A DNA stretch of 64,000 nucleotides from Epiperipatus broadwayi. Its lineage: Eukaryota > Onychophora > Udeonychophora > Euonychophora > Peripatidae. The notes beneath the pieces are model-generated. The model was not told where the DNA came from. It did no database searches and saw only the letters and a program-made list of their open reading frames with translations. The stretch is from assembly GCA_028023455.1 (NCBI GenBank), contig JAQFVV010000282.1:591713-655712 (forward strand), read 5' to 3'. The translations under genes were made by a program, and so were the position numbers. Shown here piece by piece: positions 35,721-48,319 of this stretch. Position 1 is the first letter of the stretch. Every line of letters starts with the position of its first letter.

Positions 35721-35919
35721 AAAAAAAATTCCATTTCTAATCTTAAATTAGTACAGAAGTTGAACTTGTTTATGCAGTATCTCATCGCAAAACGCAGTTT
35801 TATGAGTTAAAATCGTGATATATGTGGAATTTTATTTATATTATGAATTTCTAAAAATAATGTACCTTCAAATGAGCATTTTTTTCTAACTGGAACTAGT
35901 TCAGAAATATGATAACTAA

Positions 35920-35968
35920 ATAGATGATGATGATGATGATGATAATAATAATAATAATAATAATAATA

Positions 35969-36016
<48 letters not shown>
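35920..36016. repeat. Inverted trinucleotide microsatellite (GAT/AAT then ATT)
   Basis: GATGAT repeats grade into (AAT)n and then into (TTA)n, so the microsatellite is itself a perfect hairpin. It abuts the W foldback at 36015, suggesting it grew from an element tail. Confidence 0.9.
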
Positions 36017-36018
<2 letters not shown>

Positions 36019-36490
36019 AATAGGCAAAACTCTCCATACAGTAGTGCCACTCAGTACAAGCCAGAATAATTAATGGATGGTGTGTGCTCACTCAATATCC
36101 CCAGACTGCTTTTTGGCTTGTGACTTTCATCAGTAAGGAGCCTTGGATCTGAGAGCACTGCATCTAGATCTTAGGAGTAGTCAATGGATGCCAAAAGGCT
36201 TGTACATAAAATCCCTATCTAGTATCTACTCATCCAATATCCTCAGGCTAGTTTCTGGATTGTGGCCTTCATCAGTGCTCTCAGATCCCAGGCTCCTCAC
36301 TGATAAAGGACACAAGCCAGAAACTAGTCTGGGGATATTGGATGAGTAGGTCCTAGATAAGGATTTTATGCACAAGCCTTCTGACATCCATTGATTACTT
36401 TGGCTTGCACTGAGTGGTGCTACTGTGAGAGTTTTGTCTGTTTTAATAACAGTTATGAGCAAGCATAAGAAATGGTGATCATGTGATGTT
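36015..36490. repeat. Group W foldback element with three ribozyme relics
   Basis: CTCTCCATACAGTAGTGCCA near 36030 is mirrored near 36410-36430. The interior contains W ribozyme regions in both orientations: minus at 36098-36139 and 36236-36275, plus at 36294-36335. Defects are GAA to AAA, loss of the 5' stem I strand, and CTGATAA for CTGATGA. It ends in GATCATGTGATG. Confidence 0.75.
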
Positions 36491-36719
36491 TCACATTTAT
36501 GACCAAAAAATTAAGTTTTGCACAGATTTTATGCTGAAACTAAAGGTAAAAGATCCCCATAGAGAAACAGTGAAAAAGAAAACAGCATTAATCGTGCTTG
36601 CAATTATCAAGCGGTTAGAATTTAAATGATTTTCCATTCTTATTTACTCTCTAGCTAAACAATAGGTAGATATCCAATTACAAACCACTATTAGATAGTT
36701 TTCATTTTCATAAAACAGA

Positions 36720-37300
36720 TTGGGTGAAGAAATAGAAAAATTGTTGGCAAAATTATATACGAAATGTCTAAATGATAAAGAAATATCAGATGATTGGAAA
36801 AAAAATATCAGGTGATTGGAAGAATGTGGTAGTAAATTTGAATATTTAAAAAAGATGATAAAGAAGATATTTGAAATTGCAGGCCTATTAGTCTGCTATC
36901 AATTTTATACAAATTTTTACTAACATAAGTATAACTCATTAGCAACAAATTTTAAATTTTAATCAGTCACAAGAACTAGCAGGTTTAAATATGATTTAGA
37001 ATAGTGAATCACATCTAAGTGTATAGGGAAGTTATAGAAAAAACCCAATAAGTATGATTTGCCGTTATGTTAAAAATTTGTGGATTATAAAAAGGCTTTT
37101 GATTCTATAAACATTATTCAGTGACTAAACATTGGATCATCAAAATATAGACCCAAGATATTGTCATATTCTGAAAAATATTTACCATGATGCAACAGTC
37201 ATGATTAAATTACATTGTTACAAATCAATATAATATCATGTGACTGCATCACATGAATTCAACTTACATATTATTGTTATATCTCCATTTTCACCATCCT
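36720..37300 (+). pseudogene. LINE reverse transcriptase remnant (RTE-like)
   Basis: Fragments of a non-LTR RT appear on the plus strand in several frames: DWKNVVVNL then KKDDKEDI (about 36815-36865), a C/RPISLLSILYKF-like run (about 36885-36920), FNQSQELAG (about 36960), and FVDYKKAFDS (about 37078-37107). KNIYHDATVMIKLH follows at about 37165-37210. This is the fingers/palm order of LINE RTs, and similar proteins end in the tail seen in the 3' copies elsewhere in the window. Many stops and shifts; dead. Confidence 0.6.
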
Positions 37301-37344
37301 TACGCCACTAACTGAAAGCTTTAATGAGAAATAAAAGATGCAGG

Positions 37345-37475
37345 ATGATGGTGCTTATTAAGTCCCTATCCTGTGTTACTCTGTCAAATGTCTACACACT
37401 CCTCACTGATGAAAGCCAGAAACTTGAAACTAGTCTAAAAAAATCGGATATGATTGCACAGGATGGGAATTTAAT
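37345..37475 (+). repeat. Hammerhead-containing hairpin, W-related
   Basis: TTAAGTCCCTATCCTGTG at about 37360 is mirrored by CACAGGATGGGAATTTAATA at about 37460. Inside (37400-37440) lie TCCTCA, CTGATGA, stem II AAG...CTT, GAA, AC-TA-GT and C, a complete core, but the 3' strand of stem I (TAAAA) no longer pairs with TCCTCA. Confidence 0.6.
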
Positions 37476-38344
37476 AAATATTATCATCTTAGTATCTTTT
37501 GTTATTTACTAAACCTTTTGGTAAGAGGCATAGAGAGGATGAAAAATTATGCTCTATAGTTTTAATAAAATGATTAACACTGAGAGGAGTGTATGATAGA
37601 ATGATTCCATATCTTCAAAACATTTTACTGCAATTTTTAAAAAGTATTTTGGGGATAAAAATGGACAGCTAAGGGATTAAAGTAATGGTCTATTATGCTG
37701 GAAAGATTATAAACTTGTAACTCAAGATTTACCGCTTAGAACTACTTTAAACCAGGACAGTTATATTCAAAGCATTAATATGAGTGTAGAAGAGAGAACA
37801 TATAAGTTAATTAGTATGCAAATTTGTAAATTTAAATATTTTACCTGCATGATAATGCAGAGCATGGGGCTTTTTTGTTCATCACATAGGTGTTATTTGT
37901 GATAAACCATGCCTCTATATTTTCTCTTTCGATCTACTGCAAATGACTTTGATATTAAATGGATCAAAATTGTGGCCCAAGTCATTCTCAACACTGACTT
38001 TATGCTGGGGTCTGCTTTGGCATGTTGGTATATATGTATTTGTGCTGCACTAATGTTTCTGGCATAGTGACCTCCACTGTCTATTGAGTTATAAATGAAT
38101 AAGGAAAGAAAAAATTAAACAAATTATTCTTTATACTATTGTAATTGTGCAGGTGGTTATTTTAATGATTATCTATTAAAGGTGTATGTAATTAAAGATT
38201 ATTACACTTATCCCAAATTTCCTGCATAATCTTCTTTCTTTCCTAGTTAACATCAAAATAATTGTTAAATGAAATGAAAAAGAGCTGTCAAAAAATCATT
38301 GCTTGAAGACTTCTTAAAATGTCAGTCATAATTTTATTTGATAT

Positions 38345-39185
38345 TATGGCACTAATATGGGCTTTGAATGTTCCATCATCAGATTTTCAATGAAATGGAT
38401 GACTGAAGAGTTGTGGGTTGGAACAGTTTGAAACCTGTCCATTGAGGTATGAAGATTGGCTATCTTAATATAAAGCTGAGCACTGATTGTATATATGTGT
38501 GGAGATAGTAATCTGGACCAACTGATGATTGCAGGTTTATCATGAAATATGTATATTAGTGATTATTTATCTTTTGAACATGTGTGAGATCAGGTGGGTC
38601 AGCAATATGTGATGGCTTGGAAAGTTAAGAGTCATGTGAAATTCTGAGTTTGAATCGCTTATATATTACATTATATGTGCATGTGTGTGTAAGCCTTACA
38701 GTGTATTAAATTATATATTGAAACATAGTGTGTTAAAGGTCTGTCCATCCTTCACATATGTATGTAAATTGATTATTCTCTGGTACATAAGGGGTTAGAA
38801 TGACTAATGGTCAACATGGGTAGTTGGCACTAACATGGGCTATGAACATTCCATCATCAGATTTTTAATGAAAATGGATGGCAGAAGAGTTGTTGGTTGG
38901 AGTAGTTTGAAGCCTGCCCATTAAAGTATGAAGATTGTCTATCTTAATATAAAGCTGAGCACTGATTGTATATAAGTGTGGAGATAGTAATCTGGACCAA
39001 CTGATGATTGCTGGTTTAGCATAAAATATGTATGATTATTTATCTTTTCAACATGTGTGTGATCTGGTGGGTCAGCAATCTGAGATGACTTGGAGAATTG
39101 AGGGTCGTGTGAAAGTCTGAGTTTGAATTTATTATATATTACATTATATGTGCAGGTGTGTGTAAGCCTGTACAGTGTATATAAA
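38345..39185 (+). repeat. Group V element, tandem of about 1.75 units
   Basis: GGCACTAATATGGGCT at 38348 recurs at 38826, a 478-bp unit in direct tandem. Each unit carries a ribozyme relic. At 38516-38560 stem II is mutated; at 38996-39035 GAA has become AAA and the closing strand is deleted. The tandem state again implies a multimeric template. Confidence 0.7.
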
Positions 39186-39189
39186 TCAC

Positions 39190-40220
39190 TTAGGTAGATT
39201 TAGAAATTATTACTTTGTATTTAGCTTTCCTTCGCTACCTGTGGATTTATTGTAAAAGAAACAATCAAATTCCTTCACTATAAATAAAATAAGATTAGCA
39301 CATAATTAATTTATCTAAAGTCATTTTGGATAGCACTAAATATGCTCTTTGAAAATATTCAATATGTAACATCTTATCATTTATGATTCTTTCCACAGAA
39401 CTTCAGTACAATAAATGAGAATTATATTTTATCATTTAAAACCTTACAACAATCAAAAGTCCCCACGTTCTTTAATTTTTTAATGGTAACCATTGAAAAT
39501 TATATAATAAAATGTTTTGTTGATTTGGATTTCTAATAAAATTTTAACCATGGAAATGATAGAGATTATAGGTAATTCATGGACTTTGAGCTATCGAATA
39601 CCATTGCTTTCAACCATTAAAACATTACATGAGAACCATTGATTACTGTGATTTGCACTAGATGTCACTACTATATGCAGCTACTACTGTTTATACTGCT
39701 CTAAACCACTCAGCACACCATTTAGCATTAAATATATAAAATTCTACAGCAACTTAAAATCGTCTTTTCAAGATAAATTATTAACATCTTTGTTAATAAT
39801 TTATTGGCAAAATACTTATCTTAAATATTATATACTGATGTGCTGTAAAATAGTTTTCCATTAAATGAAATCAAATGTTTATGTGCATAGGTTATGGGGT
39901 CAGAAACCTTGTTGAGCATTCTTTCCATCCAACATTCTTGTGTGTTCTGACAAAGTCATATTCCTCTTATTGCTTATTATCCAATTGTTTCTCTAGCTCT
40001 AATTCATTTCTTTTTTCCTCTTATGACATTTTAATAAATGATGCTTTAATAATACCAATATACCAATATCTTGCCCTCATATTCCTTAATTTTATTATAA
40101 ATATCTAAGTAAAAAATCCTAAAATATCTATTTCACTCTCTTTATCTTTAAATTTCTTCCATCTTATCATGATTGTTTTTTTTTTACATCCTACAGTCCC
40201 AAAAATAAATATTTAACTTT
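39190..40220. other. AT-rich DNA, nothing recognised
   Basis: No coding or repeat signature seen. The open frame at 39875-40108 is low-complexity and unsupported. Confidence 0.45.
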
Positions 40221-40241
40221 TTTTTTCTATCTACATCTATA

Positions 40242-40539
40242 TTTACAATTGGGCTCCAGGTATAAGAGTACCTGGTATTTCAAATCTTACATATTAAGCC
40301 TGCATTCTGCCCATCCCTCTTCTATGTATTTAAATGGATACTGCCCTGTACATGAGGGGTCAGAGTGGCTTGAAGTCAACATGGGCATGATAACAATATT
40401 GGTATCAGCATGGGATTTGGGAATTCTATCATCAGATTTTCAATGGTATGGATGGCTGAAGAGTTGGAGGTTGGAGTAGATTGAAGCCTTTCTATTGATG
40501 TATAAGGATTTGCTATCTTAATATAAACTGAGCACTAAC

Positions 40540-40572
<33 letters not shown>

Positions 40573-40790
40573 ATGTGTGTGTGGGAGATGATAATCTGGA
40601 TGAACTGATGAGTGCTGGTTCAGCACAAAATATATATATATTGGTGACTATTTATCTTTTTTGCCTGTGTGTGGTCATGTGTATCAATAGTATGAGATAG
40701 TGTGGATGGTTAAAGTGGCTTGAAAGTCTGAGTTCAAATCCCCTATATTTACAATTGGGCTCCAGGTATGAGTGCCTGGCACTTCAAATC
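40242..40790 (+). mobile_element. Group V hammerhead retroelement with 18-bp target duplication
   Basis: Flanked by TTTCTATCTACATCTATA (40224-40241 and 40791-40808). TATTTACAATTGGGCTCCAG occurs at 40240 and 40746, so the insertion is one 506-bp unit plus direct arms of about 48 bp. The ribozyme at about 40597-40645 has intact CTGATGA and stem II but AAA for GAA, so it is now dead. A (TA)n/(TG)n microsatellite has expanded at about 40540-40582. Confidence 0.85.
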
Positions 40791-41375
40791 TTTCTATCTA
40801 CATCTATAACTCAAATCCTTATTTTATTTTTTGTCTTTTCCCCTTGTATTTAAAGCTCCTGCACTCACAGCAAATGACAATAAACTCCTTTAGTGTTATC
40901 ATATAGATTTTTATATATATATACAATTTTTATTCTTATATAACTTTTTATTTTTCTTATTCATTTTTAAGCACTCTAATGCTTTGTAATCAATTTATTT
41001 ATCATTTTTTACACTCCTGATAATTGGGTACTGTATAAATCTATCCTGTAAATATTTATCTCATTTCTTATATAATTACATGAAACTACCAATTTATCTA
41101 TTAACTTAATGTATTGTAAAATATTTTTTGCTTATTATGTTTACTGTCTTTTCATATAATCCAGTCAAACATTGTTTTTACTAATCTGTTTTCATTTATA
41201 TATTGAAACCTTCAGAAAAGATTTAATTTACTTTTAGTTTCTCTTATTAATAATGAAATCTACTCTATTTCACCTTGAATACTATTTAAATTAATTCAGT
41301 TTTGTCACATATTGTATACTTGAAGCAGGAATAGATAGCAGATGATAATGCTTACTGATTACTTAAGAATATAAG

Positions 41376-41622
41376 CATCATCATCAACAACTATTATCAA
41401 TTCACTGCAGTATGAAGGTCTCTCCAAATTTCAATCCATCTTCTCCGATCTTTAGCTGCACTTCTCCATATCACCCCTGCACACTTTATTTCATCCATCC
41501 ATCTCATATGTGTTCTTTCTGGGTCTTTTACAATCTCTTAGAATCCAGTTTAAGATTTCAATTGTCCATCTATTATTATTTCTTTTAACAATATGTCCAA
41601 CCCAACTCCACTTCAGTCTTAT
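41376..41622 (-). mobile_element. RTE-type LINE 3' end, 5'-truncated
   Basis: Left edge is the (GAT)n tail (CATCATCATC on the plus strand), followed in minus orientation by the 3' UTR (CTGCAGTGAATTGATAATAG) and the codons for the RT tail (RPRKNTYEMDG-like). Several shifts. Same family as 27634 and 29743. Confidence 0.8.
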
Positions 41623-41645
41623 ATATAATGAAATTGCATAAATAA

Positions 41646-41750
41646 GTCAAGCATTGGTGGGTGAGAGATCAGCGACAGCTGCTTTACAAGCAGTTGTTCC
41701 AGGTTAGCAGGTTCACTTCCTGGCTGATGCTATGACACATGAAAAAATAA
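41646..41750 (+). repeat. tRNA-like SINE, copy 5
   Basis: GTCAAGCATTGGTGGGTGAG through GCTGATGCTATGACACATG and an A-rich (AATAAT)n tail. Anticodon-like loop CTTTACAA; B-box region GGTTCACTTCC. Confidence 0.8.
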
Positions 41751-41914
41751 TAATAATAATTTCTCCTCAAGAACATAATAAATATTGGAATCATGTAATG
41801 TTTTTTTTTTTATATTTTCATGTTACATATTTATGATTAGAATAACAAATTTATCCTATTAATATGATAGTCCAAGTTTTAAATAATTTAGTAAAAGATA
41901 AACAACCTTTAAAT

Positions 41915-42480
41915 AGCTAGAAACTAGTCTGGAAATGGTGGATGAGTAAGCACTAGATAGAGATTTTACACACAAACCTTCCTGCATTCGTTGATTATAA
42001 ATGCTTGCACTTGGTGTGTAAGCACATGAAATGGAGATTGGGTGATGTTTTGATGGTTTTATACCTACCCTGTCCATAGGATAATGGTGACTCTGCTTTT
42101 GGAAAAACCAAAGACACCAAAATTTATAGATGCCAAACTGAGTTCAGTTCTATAGGACTATACAAGTGAAAAGGTTTGGGTTGGAAATGTTATGGTGTTT
42201 TCATATTGGGCTCCTAGCATTATACTTAGTCAAATAAGTAAAAGGTGGCTGCTGAAGGGGTGTTTTAGATCCTAAGATCTAAGTACAGTGTTCTCAAATC
42301 CAAGGCTCTCCACTTATGAAAGCCACAAGCTAGATATTAGTCTGGGGATATTAGATGAGTAGGCACTAAATAGGGATGCATAAGATTTTATGCACAAATC
42401 TTCCTGCATCCATTGATTATGAATGTCTGCATGTGGTGGCACTACTGTATGGAGAAGAGCTTTAGTACTCTTATTAAATA
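41915..42480 (+). repeat. Group W repeat, diverged, about 1.2 units
   Basis: GAAACTAGTCTGGAAATGGT at about 41925 and the homologous ATATTAGTCTGGGGATATTA at about 42333 mark two partial W units in direct order. The full unit (about 42060-42460) includes ACACCAAAATTTATAG and GATCCTAAGATCTAAG landmarks. The ribozyme region at 42308-42347 has CTTATGA and TAGATA in place of the core, so it is inactive. Confidence 0.7.
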
Positions 42481-42837
42481 GCCTATTGCAGAGCAAAGAT
42501 CCCTCTACTTGTCACTGTAAAATAATGTCAAGAAAGCATTATTTATTAGGATTGCCAATTACCAGATGGTGATAATATTGTCATTTTTGTGTTAACTCTC
42601 TGGCTAAAAATTTATAAATACTTATTTAATTATAACGATTGGATGGCTAGAAAGAGACAGTTTGTTTAGCACCAAAAAAATTTTCAAAGTTTTATTTAAA
42701 CCTGGATTCAAACACAACTCACAAGAATGAAAAGAAGAGGCACTATCACTATTACACAAAGGTTCTTATATACTTCTATATTCAAATATTTATTCAGATT
42801 TAGTTGTATACCTTTATTTAGAATTATTAGTATAATA

Positions 42838-43130
42838 TACAAGGGATTCAAACTCAGACTTTCACACAACCCTCAACTCTCCATGCCATCTCATATTTCT
42901 GACCCACCTGATCACACACATGTTGGAAAGATAAATAATCACCAATATATGTATTTCATGCTAAACCAGCAATCATCAATTGGTCCAGATTACCATCTCC
43001 ACACATATATACAATCAGTGCTCAGCTCTATATTAAGATAGCCAATCTTCATACTTTAATGGACAGGCTTCAAACTACTCAACCCACAACTCTTCAGCCA
43101 TCCATTTCATTGAAAATCTGATGATGGAAT
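42838..43130 (-). repeat. Group V hammerhead repeat, partial
   Basis: GGGATTCAAACTCAGACTTT at 42842 through ATTGAAAATCTGATGATGGA at about 43130. On the minus strand the core reads TTGATGA (C3 to U), so it should be inactive. Stem II and stem III segments are preserved. Confidence 0.7.
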
Positions 43131-43645
43131 GTGTTTTTCTTTTAATATTTTAAATATTACATTAAAACTAATCAAATACTGCATGCTTTCAGTTTACATA
43201 ATAGATCTGTTATATGAAACTATTATATACACATTCATAAAAAACATATAGAAGATTTTCTCTAATCACACATTAGTGTGATATACTATTTTGCTAAATA
43301 TAAAATGTTAATGATGGCTTGTTTAGCATATTGTTCTAAATCCTCCATAAAATAAACATGGCATAGAAAGGCCATCATAAAATTTCTACTTGGCATAAAA
43401 TTTATTCACCAAAATAACAATAATATAATTTTTAATAATGAATTAATTATCAATCTGTTCATATTCTCTTTAATTTATATCGGACAAGCATATAAATGAA
43501 CGGTTGGGCACAACTCATTTCACATGAAGAAATTGAAGTTGTTTTTTTTTATCTATTCAAGGAGAATAATCGAAGAACTTGTAGCTCTTTATAATTGCAT
43601 TAAACTGCAGAGAAGATGTAAATTTCTATAATAACTTTTCAATAT

Positions 43646-43740
43646 TTTTTTTTCTCATGTGCCAAAGCATCAGCTGGACGAACCCGGGACAACTGCTTGT
43701 AAGGCAACTATGCTAACCATTCGGTCACCAACGCTTGACA
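43646..43740 (-). repeat. tRNA-like SINE, copy 6
   Basis: Minus orientation: GTCAAGCGTTGGTGACCGA, GCCTTACAAGCAGTTGTCCC, GGGTTCGTCC, GATGCTTTGGCACATGAG, poly(A). Flanks share AACTTTT...CAATATTTT, an imperfect target duplication. Confidence 0.85.
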
Positions 43741-44511
43741 ACTTTTACAATATTTTAAGAGATTTTTGTCATTGTTTAACTGATTTTTTAATATTTATTA
43801 TTACAAAGAATGATGTTACTTTGCATGAAATTTAAATATAATTTCATTATCATGTATAATATTTAGCAAGATGCATCACAAGACCTAATATTGTTATAGC
43901 AATGATTCTTACTTTTAACATTTTAATATTAGAAAGCATTCATTGTGTTTTATATTACTGTCTTCAATCACTTAATTTAATAGAGTTTTTGATCATCATA
44001 AGCTTCTGTGATACTTGTTCATAACAGCTAAACAATCAGACATTTCATTTTTTATTAAATACACTATGTTTTAAACAATGGATTAAACTGTGATAATGGA
44101 GCCAAAATGATTTCTTTTATGAAATGAACAAACTGTGGCAATTATCATCTATGTTGGTATTACAAATTTTTTGACATGCAGTGAATTATTTTCAAATAAA
44201 ATTATTACCAAATATAAATGAATGAATTTAAATTCAAATGACGTGAGCATTTTGATTTTTTTCATACTATGTTATCTATATACAAAATTAACTACTCCCT
44301 AAATCTTTAGATACTCTATATGCATATATGTTAAAATAAAGGTTTCTAGCTAACAGATGTAAAAATATATTATCTGGATTTATTTGTGGGTAATTAACAT
44401 TATTTGGTTTACCAAGATTTTAGCTGTAGTATACCTCTTATTATCTAGGTATATTCTTCTTCTCCTTTACTTTCTTTACATTTCTTCATATATACTACTT
44501 ACAGTAACTCC

Positions 44512-44695
44512 CTACATATACTCTTTAATGCAAATTTTTTTTTTAATATAATTCCTTTATTTTCCTAACAGTTATTTTAAAAGGTAGAGGTGGTTAAGAA
44601 TCCTCTGACGAAGACTGCAGGACAGTCGAAACCATCAGGAAAATAAAGAAATTATATATTTTTTTAAAAATTGCATTAATAAAGTGTATATGAGG
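44512..44695. repeat. Foldback element enclosing a hammerhead-like motif (group D)
   Basis: CTCTTTAATGCAAATTTTTT at 44521 and AATTCCTTTATTTTCCT are mirrored by AGGAAAATAAAGAAATTATA (44637 on) and GCATTAATAAAGTG. The loop holds the group D ribozyme-like sequence at 44601-44640. Confidence 0.75.
44601..44640 (+). ncRNA. Hammerhead-like motif, group D
   Basis: TCCT (44601-44604) pairs with AGGA (44637-44640) as stem I. The core CTGACGA is at 44605-44611, then one extra A. Stem II is a perfect GACTG, loop CAGGA, CAGTC (44613-44627), followed by GAA at 44628-44630. Then ACCATC could give an ATC triplet, but stem III is only one pair. An alternative open-stem-III fold uses GGTGGT (44589-44594) with ACCATC (44631-44636). 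The core is convincing but the exact topology is unsettled. Confidence 0.6.
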
Positions 44696-44999
44696 GGAGG
44701 TATTGTAAGCAATATTATCTAGGTAAAAATGATTTAACACTTAAAACAATAAATATCTATCTAACAAATATATATATATGGTTGTTGTGATTTATGCCTA
44801 ATGTGGTCACTTGATGGCATTGTTACTTTCAAAAATAATGAAATGTAATATTACTAGGCTGATAATTTTTTGCTGGCCAATAATTTTTTGCTTTCTGTTC
44901 TCCGGCAATTTTTCAAAGTATTTTTAAAAAATTTACGAACCAACATTATTTTCTAAATTACATTTTTTAATTACATTATACATTTCAGCATGTAGCACA

Positions 45000-45780
45000 A
45001 ATCAAGCTTTCTGTGCATAGCCCTGGAATATGTGAGGGGGGATGTCTGATGGTTTTGCCAATCCAAAGGATCGACCAATACATGAACTACTCTGAGCAAA
45101 TGAATCTTTCAGCACATAGCACTGGTATGTGCAGGAGGTTGGCCGATAGTTTTGATGATCCAAAGGATCAGCCAATACATGCACTAGTCTGAGAAAATGA
45201 ACATTATCATTTCCAAAACAATGTACAACAACAGCTATTTCATTACTCTCATAGCTGTTCTTCCACAAACATACCTTTTCGCATGACTTATGAGAAATGG
45301 TCCGGGACATACCCTTTTGCAATTGTTTTCATCTTTCAAGATGAGAAGGGAAATGTACAATGGGCTTACAATTATTAGTATGTAATAGTATATCAGGTAA
45401 GGTATAAGATTGTTACTTCCAATGCACATAAAAACACTCATGGCCAGTTGAATTCCATACAGCCTCACATCCTATGGTAGTGATCTGTGAAGTGTGTGCT
45501 ATTTCCATAGTGACATGAAGCACAGTGTGCAATGCCATCTAAGCCTGCTAATGGCTTATATGAACAGAACTGTTCTATAGGCTGTAAATTGGACCATGTA
45601 AATGGCATATTTCTGTGCTTATGCAGAGAAACAATGCCATCAAGGGCCACATTGGGTGTAATTCACAACTACCATATATAAATAAAACAAAACATGAAGG
45701 AAATAAATAATTTGATATAAAATGAGCATTAATGACTTTTCCACATAGGAAATAACTTAAATATATCATCATGATTTTTA
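45000..45780. other. GC-richer unassigned segment with internal duplication
   Basis: CCAAAGGATCGACCAATACATGA-like sequence near 45063 recurs near 45160 (CCAAAGGATCAGCCAATACA), about 97 bp apart. Overlapping minus-strand frames (45002-45322, 45235-45468, 45465-45650) show no recognisable family. The composition suggests a pseudogene or a mobile-element fragment not known to me. Confidence 0.3.
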
Positions 45781-47184
45781 ATAGGATTTGATATCTTAAA
45801 AATTTTGATGGCCACTGAGATTTTTAAAAGACTATAATGCATTGATGAATTTAAATTACCTTTTCATTATAAAATACTATAACAAAAATTCTACTTACCA
45901 TATTACATAGTGTTTAATCTCATACCAGTGTTCAAATTAATATGATCAACCATAATTATACTGGAAAATAATAAACCAAAATCTGATATGACACAATATT
46001 TCATTTGGACAAACTTCTGGACTATTAATTGTACTAGAATTATAAGCACATCTTCAATATAGTAAGTATCATTTAAGAAATATTATATTTTTAAACAAAA
46101 AAATTGTATTTCAGTTTGAAAGTGTGAAATGCTATTAAATAGAATAAACAATATTTATTATACATTTATTGATGCGATTTGGTCATTTAATAATATCAAT
46201 GGTCTTTTTAAATACCTTATATTTAAATAATTAGCATGAGGCACATTGATTAAGAAAGGCCGTTAGTTCAAATTCGACTTTTCATTTATTATTCCTTCAT
46301 CCCAAGATACACACACACCTTGATTCTATTGGACAAAATAGCTGTCGCAGTGCATGAAAAAATTTAAATCAACTATTTAAAATACTTTTAAATTAAAATA
46401 AACAATTTTTGCGTTTGTGAGACTTTTATTTTTGAACGATCTCTACCTTGAAAATGACCTTGGGAACTAATATAATTTTAATATTAACACAGAAAAATGT
46501 GCACACGGACAAAATATTTTATATATATGTATCTATGTGAAATTTATGATTTTAAATCATTTTCAGTCTTATTTAGCAGAAATAGAATTTTTGTTCTTAT
46601 AATATATAATCCAGTAAGCTGATTTCTTTTGAGCACTCACTGATAAATATGACTCATAACCAGTTGTGTTCAGTAGACACTAACTTCAAATTGTTCAAAT
46701 ACTATCTGACATAGCCATAATAATTACTTGAATCATATCTATTAAAAATTCACTGAGATTGAAATAAAAGGCATTTATACAAGAAATTGATTGAATGCAA
46801 TCCTAATTGATAAATTTCAGAGATTAAAACAAATGCTTTCATATCACAAAGGAAATACAGTTAGCAAGCTTAATAGTCTAGAAAACTTATACTTTTTAAT
46901 TAATGGAAACATTTCACTCTTTGAACATTTGTCAATAATATTCTGCATTTGGATAATTGAATGTCAATTTTTAATGACTTTTAAAAAGTTTGCTTGTATT
47001 GGTATTTATACATTTACTTGTCTTTTTTTCCTCTAACATAGAAAGACAATTTTAATAGATTAAATGTTAATTATTTAATTAAAGCATTCTATTTTTTAAG
47101 AAGCATTAATTTACAACACTGCGTTTTGAAATATGAATTTTTTTTCTACAGTATAGGTTTTTTTCATCCCTGTACATATATGTG

Positions 47185-47720
47185 TAATATATAGGGGGTT
47201 TGAACTCACACTTTCACACGACCCTTAACCATCCATGCTACCTCATACCGCTGACACACTTGGATCACACACATGTCGAAAAGATAAATAATCATCAATA
47301 AACGTATTTCGTGCTAAACCAGCACTCGTCATTTGGTCCAGATTATCATCTCTCACACATACATACAATCAAAGCTCAACTTATATTAAGATGTCAAGCG
47401 TTGTTAGCTGAGAGGTCATCGCAGCAGCCTTGCAAGCAAGTAGTTGGTTGCAGACAGTTGTGGGTTCGCCTCCTGGCCGATGCTATGATATATGAAAAAA
47501 AAAAACATTAAGATAGCCAATCTTCATACGTTAATGGATAGGCTTCAAACTACATCATCCCACAACTCTTCAACCATCCATTTCATTGAAAATCTGAAGG
47601 TGGAATGCTCAAAGCCCACCCCAGTGCCAACCTTCTCATCCTACGCATGCTGACCATAAGAGAGTGACCCCTCATGTACAGGACATAGTCATTTACATAC
47701 ATATATGAGGTATGGGCAGA
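47185..47720 (-). repeat. Group V hammerhead repeat interrupted by a SINE
   Basis: The V unit runs from GGGGTTTGAACTCACACTTT (47196) to about 47720, split by the tRNA-like SINE at 47392-47505 with an ATTAAGAT target repeat. The minus-strand ribozyme at about 47298-47337 has perfect stem II (GTGCT / AGCAC) but ATGACGA instead of CTGACGA. The SINE is therefore younger than this V insertion. Confidence 0.75.
47392..47505 (+). repeat. tRNA-like SINE, copy 7, nested in a group V element
   Basis: GTCAAGCGTTGTTAGCTGAG through GGTTCGCCTCCTGGCCG and GCTATGATATATG plus poly(A). Long subtype with the TTGCAAGCAAGTAGTTGGTT segment. Target duplication ATTAAGAT on both sides. Confidence 0.85.
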
Positions 47721-47803
47721 CCATTTGGAAATTTAACAGATATATATATTTTCAATTATACATTGGTTTTCAATTTAATTTTTTTATAGCTAACAACAAA
47801 ATC

Positions 47804-47911
<108 letters not shown>

Positions 47912-48319
47912 TTCATGTTTCTTGATATCCTATAATAATATTTACTAAGGCAATAAACCTTTAAGCATGTGCACTTGAAAATGTGAAGATAGGGACCTCT
48001 ACAGGTCTTAACCACAAGCTTATGCATTGTAAGAAAAGAGGGGAACCCTTCTTTACTTCAACCTACTTTCTATATTAATAGGTGAAGCTGAAGCGTTTAG
48101 AACTGAGAGCATGAAGTTATTCAATACTTCACTGATTAAGTCCACAATGCCTATTACCCATTAGTACTCACAAAATCTTTTGATTTACAACAAGTCAATG
48201 GAAAGATCATATAGTTAGAAATCTATTATGATAATTTTAAGTTGTAATTATAAATTTATTTAATGAACATTGATTACGTAAGTAATATTTACTAAGGCAA
48301 TAAACCTTTAAACATGTTT

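Noticed and set aside
35807-36091. Poly-Asn/Tyr/His frame on the minus strand
   Set aside because: Produced by the inverted AAT/ATT microsatellite joined to a W foldback.
45002-45772. Overlapping minus-strand frames as a host gene
   Set aside because: No domain, frames overlap and change repeatedly, and an internal duplication is present; left as unassigned.
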